In this document: positions 53,219 to 57,859 of the stretch, piece after piece
How positions within the stretch are numbered: the first letter of the stretch is position 1
How the letters are laid out: each line of letters begins with the position of its first letter
NCBI GenBank assembly: GCA_015066805.1
Contig: SVNP01000003.1
Span: 1-57,859 of the forward strand
DNA from: Ruminococcus sp.
Lineage (GTDB): Bacteria; Bacillota; Clostridia; Oscillospirales; Ruminococcaceae
Direction of reading: 5' to 3'
DNA length: 57,859 nt
The notes under the pieces: model-generated
Told to the model about the DNA's origin: nothing
Databases searched by the model: none
What the model saw: the letters and a program-made list of their open reading frames with translations, nothing else
Position numbers and translations under genes: made by a program

Positions 53219-54361
53219 ATGGCGGAAAAGCGCGATTATTATGAGGTGCTGGGTGTCAAGCGGGATGTAACCGATGAGGAACTGAAAAAGGTCTACCGTC
53301 AGCTTGCCAGACAGTATCACCCCGATCTTCACCCCGATGATCCCACCTGTGAAGCAAAATTCAAGGAAGTCACCGAGGCATATGAGGTGCTCTCCAACAG
53401 CGAAAAGCGCAGCATCTACGACCAGTACGGCCATGACGGCCTGGAGAACGGCGGTATGGGTGCCGGTGCAGGCGGCTTCTCCGATGTCAGCGAGATTCTG
53501 GAAAGCCTGTTCGGCGGCATGGGTGGTATGTTCGGCGGCGGCGGCAGAGCAGCCAATGCCAATGCGCCTCGTCAGGGCAGAGATGTTACCACCAATATCA
53601 CCATTGATTTTATGGATGCCTGCAACGGCAAGTCCCAGACCATTCAGGTGCAGCGCATGGAGCAGTGTACCGATTGTCACGGCAGCGGTGCCGCAGGCGG
53701 CAGCGAAGCCGAGGTATGTAAGGAGTGTCAGGGCAGAGGTACCGTTAAGGCAACCCAGCGTACGCCTTTCGGTCTGATCTCTCAGTCCAAGCCCTGTTCC
53801 CGCTGCGGCGGTAAGGGTAAGGTCATCAAAAATCCCTGCCAGAAGTGTCGTGGTGTGGGCAGGATCCGTGTGCCTAAGTCCATTACCGTAAATATCCCCG
53901 CAGGTATCGACCACGGTCAGACCCTCAGTCTCAGCGGTCAGGGCGATGTGGGTACCAACGGCGGTCCCAACGGCAATCTGTTTGTGGGCATCAGCGTGCG
54001 TCCTCACCCGCTGTATACCAGAGAAGGCTACGATATCCACTGCGATATTCCCATTACCTATGCACAGGCTGTGCTGGGCGATGAGATCGTGGTGCCCACC
54101 ATTGACGGCAATGTAAAGTACCGCATCGGTGAGGGAACCCAGAACGGTACTATTTTCCGTCTGCGGGGCAAGGGTGTAAAGCGTCCCAACCGCACCGACC
54201 GCGGCGACCAGTATGTGAAGGTCTATGTAGAGATCCCCAAGGGGCTGAACAAGCACCAGAAGGAGCTGATCTCCCAGTTGGAATCCTCACTGGAGGCAAA
54301 GAACTACGCCAAGCGTGAGAGCTTCTTTACCAAGCTGCGTGACCTGTTCAAGGGCGAATAA
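53219..54361 (+). CDS. dnaJ: chaperone DnaJ (Hsp40)
   Basis: The protein has 380 residues. The J domain (1-70) has the HPD tripeptide in YHPDLHPDD. A Gly-rich linker follows (75-115). The zinc-finger region has four CxxCxGxG-type repeats (CTDCHGSG, CKECQGRG, CSRCGGKG, CQKCRGVG). The client-binding barrels end the protein. The ATG at 53219 follows AAAGGG; the open frame begins six codons earlier without support. It stimulates DnaK ATPase but is transcribed from its own non-CIRCE promoter. Confidence 0.96.
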   Translation: MAEKRDYYEVLGVKRDVTDEELKKVYRQLARQYHPDLHPDDPTCEAKFKEVTEAYEVLSNSEKRSIYDQYGHDGLENGGMGAGAGGFSDVSEILESLFGGMGGMFGGGGRAANANAPRQGRDVTTNITIDFMDACNGKSQTIQVQRMEQCTDCHGSGAAGGSEAEVCKECQGRGTVKATQRTPFGLISQSKPCSRCGGKGKVIKNPCQKCRGVGRIRVPKSITVNIPAGIDHGQTLSLSGQGDVGTNGGPNGNLFVGISVRPHPLYTREGYDIHCDIPITYAQAVLGDEIVVPTIDGNVKYRIGEGTQNGTIFRLRGKGVKRPNRTDRGDQYVKVYVEIPKGLNKHQKELISQLESSLEAKNYAKRESFFTKLRDLFKGE

Positions 54362-54376
54362 TACAAGAGATGACAT

Positions 54377-54428
54377 TAAAACGGCATTGCCGCAGTCTTA
54401 AGGGCTGCACGGCAATGCCGTTTTTTTT
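54377..54428 (+). terminator. terminator after dnaJ
   Basis: AAAACGGCATTGCCG pairs perfectly with CGGCAATGCCGTTTT (extended by an inner GCAG/CTGC), followed by a run of T. Confidence 0.9.
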
Positions 54429-54536
54429 CATTTGATGTCGAAAACCCAGACACCACCAAAGGGGCATCGGCATAGAATACACCAAGCCGCCTGTGTAATA
54501 GCCCGGGCGGTCATTTGGGAAAGGAGCGTTGGATTG

Positions 54537-55106
54537 ATGCTGCAAAAAAAACAAAAGCTGCTGGTGGCAGGGGGTGATCTGCGGCAGATCACTGCGGCAC
54601 GGCGGCTGGCACAATATCATACGGTACAGGTCATGGGCTTTGATGCCGCTGCGGAACTGCCCGTGCTTTCTCACGGTGCGCCCCACGGTGCGCTGGATGC
54701 TTTGATTCTGCCCATGCCCGTAACCCGTGACGGCGTGTTTCTACATACGCCCATGTACAGCGGCAGCGCAGTCAGTCTGCAATCGCTGCTGCCGTTGGTA
54801 AAGCACGGCGGATTGGTTGCAGGCGGCCGCTGGACAGAATCGGAGCTGCGTATGGCAGAGCAGGCCGGGCTGCGTCCTGTGGATTATTCCACACGGGAGG
54901 AGTTTGCGGTACGCAATGCCGTACCCACTGCCGAAGGTGCATTGCAGCTTGCTATGGAGGAACTGCCTGTGACCATTCATGGGCTGCATTGTGTGATTTT
55001 AGGTGCAGGGCGTATCAGCCGTGTATTGCAGCCCATGCTGCGTGCCATGGGTGCTTATGTCACTGTCGTTGCCCGCCGGTGTTCTCACATTGCGTGGACG
55101 GAATGA
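54537..55106 (+). pseudogene. dipicolinate synthase subunit A, truncated
   Basis: The frame encodes 189 residues resembling the first two-thirds of DpaA (SpoVFA; usual length near 290). It has an N-terminal domain (KLLVAGGDLRQITAARRLA; ALILPMPVTRDGVFLHTPM) and the start of the Rossmann domain (GLHCVILGAGRISRVLQPMLRAMGAYVTVVARRCSHIAWTE). It stops at a TGA right where the rest of the NAD-binding domain should follow, and the sequence downstream is AT-rich non-coding with a new promoter. No dpaB follows. DpaA oxidises the precursor to dipicolinate in the mother cell. The ATG at 54537 follows AAAGGAGCG. Loss of the C-terminal third probably abolishes activity. Confidence 0.7.
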
Positions 55107-55138
55107 TACGAGAAGAAATCAAAAAAACCAAAAATTTC

Positions 55139-55167
55139 TTGACAAATAAAATATAGTATGTTATGCT
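55139..55167 (+). promoter_or_regulatory. promoter of the lipoprotein gene
   Basis: A perfect TTGACA and TATGCT are 17 bp apart with an extended -10 TGT. The 130-base leader that follows (to 55300) holds no gene. Confidence 0.75.
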
Positions 55168-55300
55168 GAGAATGTAGGATACGGTTTTTTATGTGACAGG
55201 AAGGAGGTTGATGGAATGATTGCATAACTTGGCATCAGATTGCATCGAGCGTTAGAGATCATGACGCTGCTAACTTAATTGGGAAATGGGGGAATGAATT

Positions 55301-55948
55301 ATGAAAACAAGAATGTTTGCAATCGCAATGGCCATGACCATGGCCTGCGGGCTGACCGCTTGTGAGAGCGCTGACAGCAGTGCAGAGCAGAGCTCCGAAA
55401 CCGAGAACAGCTCCATGACGGATTGGACGAAGCTGGAGGTTGTAGAGGTGGAAACAGACCGCATCGTCTATTATACCTTGGACGAGCTGCAACAGGCTTC
55501 CGATTTGATTGTCATTGGTGAGTTTATCGACGATGCAGAGCAGGACGTAGAGTATCAGTACAACGATAATTTCAAAAAGAAATCCGTTACCGATGCGATT
55601 TCCACCAGTGAAATTGCTGTGCATCGGGTGTTAAAGGGCACGGTACCGGAGGATGGCGTGCGAATTTCTCAACGGTACGGTATCCTGGAGGAAGAAAACC
55701 GGCTTGTGACCTTCAGCGGAATGACACCGATGAAAAAGGGCGAACAGTGGATCTTCTTCCTGTATTATGGGGAGGGCTCGGACAGCTACTGGTGCGCCGG
55801 CGACTACACCGGCAGATATCCCTTGCCCCAGGCTACCGCTGCGGCTGCAAATGCGGAACAGAACCCGGAGGTGTTTGGTCTTTATCGGGAAGAACAGATC
55901 AATTATCCTTTGTATCAAGCGATACTAAACGAATATGAAATCATCTGA
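55301..55948 (+). CDS. secreted lipoprotein, unknown
   Basis: The protein has 215 residues. A lipoprotein signal ends LTAC|ES near residue 21, and a Ser/Glu-rich spacer follows to about 38. The rest is a globular alpha/beta domain (LDELQQASDLIVIGEFIDD; ISTSEIAVHRVLKGTVPEDGVRISQRYG; KGEQWIFFLYYGEG) that resembles small extracytoplasmic domains of Firmicute lipoproteins, but I cannot assign a family. GGGGG precedes the ATG. It begins just past the truncated dipicolinate synthase gene, so its region may have arrived with the break. Confidence 0.75.
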   Translation: MKTRMFAIAMAMTMACGLTACESADSSAEQSSETENSSMTDWTKLEVVEVETDRIVYYTLDELQQASDLIVIGEFIDDAEQDVEYQYNDNFKKKSVTDAISTSEIAVHRVLKGTVPEDGVRISQRYGILEEENRLVTFSGMTPMKKGEQWIFFLYYGEGSDSYWCAGDYTGRYPLPQATAAAANAEQNPEVFGLYREEQINYPLYQAILNEYEII

Positions 55949-55956
55949 ACAAAAGC

Positions 55957-55988
55957 AAAAAAGCCTCATCTGCGGATGAGGCTTTTTT
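55957..55988 (+). terminator. terminator after the lipoprotein gene
   Basis: AAAAAAGCCTCATC pairs perfectly with GATGAGGCTTTTTT around TGCG. Confidence 0.9.
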
Positions 55989-55991
55989 GAC

Positions 55992-56022
55992 AAAAAACAC
56001 CCCGTACCGAAGTACGAGGTGT
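55992..56022 (-). terminator. terminator of the tRNA operon
   Basis: On the minus strand ACACCTCGTAC pairs with GTACGGGGTGT around TTCG, followed by TTTTT. Confidence 0.9.
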
Positions 56023-56028
56023 CTGAAA

Positions 56029-56103
56029 GGCGGGAGATGGGACTCGAACCCACGGTCTTCGGGACCACAATCCGACGCTTTAACCAGCTAAGCTACACCC
56101 GCC
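56029..56103 (-). tRNA. tRNA-His (GTG)
   Basis: The cloverleaf is complete on the minus strand: acceptor GGCGGG/CCCGCC, D-arm TAGCTTAGCTGGTTAAAGC, anticodon loop TTGTGGT giving GTG, and T-loop GTTCGAGTC. CCA is not encoded (TTTC follows). Last of three tRNAs in this small operon. Confidence 0.92.
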
Positions 56104-56150
56104 ATATGCGGAATCGGCAGTCATACCGCTTCCGGTTTGTAACAAAAGGA

Positions 56151-56224
56151 CGCGCCTTATTGGATTCGAACCAATGACTTACTGCTTAGAAGGCAGTTAC
56201 TCTATCCAGCTGAGTTAAAGGCGC
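56151..56224 (-). tRNA. tRNA-Arg (TCT)
   Basis: Acceptor stem GCGCCTT/AAGGCGC, anticodon loop CTTCTAA with stem CTGC/GCAG giving TCT, and T-loop GTTCGAATC. It reads AGA/AGG. CCA is not encoded. Confidence 0.92.
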
Positions 56225-56230
56225 ACATGG

Positions 56231-56301
<71 letters not shown>

Positions 56302-56347
56302 AAAGCAGAACTCACGATGCATGAGCAATTCCAGCACTGCGAGAATT

Positions 56348-56376
56348 ATTATACTACATTTTTGCGGATTTGTCAA
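56348..56376 (-). promoter_or_regulatory. promoter of the tRNA-Gly-Arg-His operon
   Basis: On the minus strand a perfect TTGACA and a perfect TATAAT are 17 bp apart. Confidence 0.9.
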
Positions 56377-56454
56377 GGGCAAAACCGAAAAAACTTCCGA
56401 AAAAATCATACCCGCTGCCTACTTCGGAATAATTCGCAGATTCGCATGGGATAT

Positions 56455-56483
56455 TTGACAATTTTCGTATTTTTTGCTATAAT
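56455..56483 (+). promoter_or_regulatory. promoter of the PAS-GGDEF gene
   Basis: A perfect TTGACA and a perfect TATAAT are 17 bp apart with an extended -10 TGC. Confidence 0.9.
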
Positions 56484-56519
56484 GAAAAAGATATCTTGAT
56501 GAAAAAAGGAGGGCCTGCT

Positions 56520-57859
56520 ATGTCGATTCTGGAGGAGTGGCGGCAGCAGGGACAGGGGCTTGGCTGTGTCACCACCGATGCCCATTTTCATATGCAGTAT
56601 GCGGATGCGGATTACTTCCGCTATTTTGGCGATGATGTGATCTATTCCATTCTCCGTACCGTTCATGAGGCAGACAGCGAACGACTGGTGCAGGTGGCAC
56701 ATTGCCTGCGTGACGGCCAGTTGGAACAGCTTGTGCTCCGTATGCGCGGCCGCAGCGCCGACTGGCGTTGGATGCTGGTGTGGCTGACGGCGCATGGAGA
56801 AGGGGAGCAGCGGCGGTATCAGCTTCGGATCACCGATGTATTCCGTCTGCAGCGGCTGTTGATGGATACTGCCAGAGAAAACACCGAATATCGGTATTAT
56901 CTGAATCTCATGCGGGATCTGACCTTTCGGTATTCCTTCCGCACGCGGCGCATCAGCATTGCGGTGTATGATTGCTGCCGGGAACGTGTGCTGACCGATA
57001 TGCTGCTCAGTGAATGGAAGCAGCAGGCGGTGGAAAAGGGCATGGTGGCATTGCAGGATGTGGCCAAGCTGGAAAAGCTGTGCAGCGATATGGAAAAGGG
57101 AGAGCCTCGGTTCCAGTGTGAAATGGAAACCAGTCTTTGTTCCATGGGCAGCCGTATGGAATACTGTATGTTCCGTGGTGTGACCCGCAGTGATGCCCCG
57201 GGAGATCGTACCGTGCTGGGTACCATCAGCTTCCTCCACGCCAAGTTCAAAACCAAGGAGCCAAGCTGGCTTCAGGAGACCGGTCGGGATCCCGCAACGG
57301 ATCTGCTGAATAAAAATGCCATTACCGCCCATGCAAAATCTGTGCTGGCAGCTCAGCCGGAAGGCATTGTCAGTCTGGTGCTGCTGAATGTGGATGCCTT
57401 CAAGGAGATCAACGACCGCTACGGGCATATGTTTGGCGATGAGGTGCTGTTTACCATGGCACAGATCCTGCAATCGGAAATCGGGAACCGTGGTGTGGCA
57501 GGCCGCATCGGCGGCGGTATGTTTTTGTTTGTGCTGGAAGGCATTGCCGATGAAACCGATCTGCGCGGTGTGCTGCGTGCCATCCGTACCAAGCTGGAAT
57601 GGGCATGGGAGAGCAGCAACGATGACCGCAGCCGTCCCCGTGTGACCTGTTCCATGGGTGCCGCCTGCTATCCCATTGATTCCAAATCCTATGATGAGCT
57701 GTTCCTGCAGGCGGATAAGGCCTTGTACATCGCAACGGAAAAGGGCAACAACCGCTATGTCATCTATGATGTGAACAAGCATGGCGAGGCTCTGCCCAAC
57801 CGTGAGCGTTCCGTGGCGGATCTGTATGCCAATGTGCCCAAGCCCACCCAGAGCAAGGC
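56520..57859 (+). CDS. PAS-GGDEF protein with degenerate diguanylate cyclase site (partial)
   Basis: The frame is open from the ATG at 56520 (AAAGGAGGG upstream) to the end of the window, over 446 codons. Residues 10-120 resemble a PAS-like sensor (YADADYFRYFGDD; ADWRWMLVWLTAHG; YQLRITDVFRLQRLL). A second region of unknown type spans 120-250. A GGDEF domain starts near 255 (DLLNKNAI; LVLLNVDAFKEINDRYGHMFGDEVL) but the signature loop reads GGGMF instead of GG(D/E)EF near residue 331, and no RxxD inhibitory site precedes it. It is unlikely to make cyclic di-GMP and may instead bind GTP or act through protein contacts. The C-terminus after about 425 continues beyond the window. Confidence 0.85.
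   Translation, partial: MSILEEWRQQGQGLGCVTTDAHFHMQYADADYFRYFGDDVIYSILRTVHEADSERLVQVAHCLRDGQLEQLVLRMRGRSADWRWMLVWLTAHGEGEQRRYQLRITDVFRLQRLLMDTARENTEYRYYLNLMRDLTFRYSFRTRRISIAVYDCCRERVLTDMLLSEWKQQAVEKGMVALQDVAKLEKLCSDMEKGEPRFQCEMETSLCSMGSRMEYCMFRGVTRSDAPGDRTVLGTISFLHAKFKTKEPSWLQETGRDPATDLLNKNAITAHAKSVLAAQPEGIVSLVLLNVDAFKEINDRYGHMFGDEVLFTMAQILQSEIGNRGVAGRIGGGMFLFVLEGIADETDLRGVLRAIRTKLEWAWESSNDDRSRPRVTCSMGAACYPIDSKSYDELFLQADKALYIATEKGNNRYVIYDVNKHGEALPNRERSVADLYANVPKPTQSK

Overview
The window reads as a chromosomal segment of a cellulose- and pectin-degrading Ruminococcus-type Firmicute (Oscillospiraceae/Ruminococcaceae). The evidence is three dockerin-bearing, Thr-rich-linker exoenzymes (a CE12-type esterase, a GH9 cellulase and a PL1 pectate lyase), Spo0A and SpoIVB, a CIRCE/HrcA heat-shock operon, a SAM-I riboswitch in front of metK, and low-GC Gram-positive sigma-A promoters embedded in a moderately GC-rich genome. 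I see no phage, transposase or CRISPR array; most of the window is core chromosome with small accessory islands.

Layout. 1-1.8 kb: end of an unknown gene, then a stand-alone TIR/deoxyribosyltransferase-like + TPR protein. 1.9-8.1 kb (minus): secreted dockerin CE12 esterase, rlmH, metallo-beta-lactamase-fold nuclease-like protein, murA and two cyclophilin-type isomerases. 8.3-10.7 kb (minus): a compact sortase operon with its probable substrate and a membrane partner. 10.9-12.3 kb: metK under a SAM-I riboswitch. 12.4-15.9 kb: flavin reductase-like protein, spo0A, a membrane protein and divergent spoIVB. 16-21 kb: ptsH with a long structured leader, a small DnaA-box group, rimM-trmD, trmO, a DtxR/MntR-type regulator, a PP2C phosphatase and tgt. 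21.2-27.1 kb: an HPr-like protein without the phosphorylatable His opposite a possible micropeptide gene, mtaB and purL. 27.1-32.3 kb: P-loop kinase, M20 amidohydrolase, enolase, rubrerythrin and rpsF-ssb-rpsR. 32.4-38.0 kb: PepSY membrane protein, ECF sigma factor, membrane-bound probable anti-sigma, then the GH9 cellulase. 38-43 kb (minus): a two-gene SufC/SufB-like Fe-S system and a three-gene operon resembling ydjI-ydjG-ydjH of Bacillus. 43.2-46.5 kb: YbjN-like protein, two small proteins, a radical SAM protein and a GH5-like lipoprotein in one direction. 46.7-49.1 kb: pectate lyase. 49.4-54.4 kb: hrcA-grpE-dnaK and dnaJ. 54.5-57.9 kb: truncated dipicolinate synthase A, a lipoprotein, tRNA-His/Arg/Gly, and a PAS-GGDEF protein with a degenerate active site that runs off the end.

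How it fits together. Plant-wall enzymes are scattered among housekeeping genes and each has its own promoter. The ECF/anti-sigma pair beside the GH9 gene is a candidate envelope or substrate sensor. Sporulation genes are present but dipicolinate synthase A is cut short, which suggests decay or rewiring of sporulation. The most attractive uncharacterised items are the sortase operon with a VEDTG-type sorting signal, the sigma/anti-sigma/PepSY module, the His-less HPr paralogue with a convergent micropeptide transcript, the YbjN-to-GH5 gene row, and the TIR-like/TPR protein.
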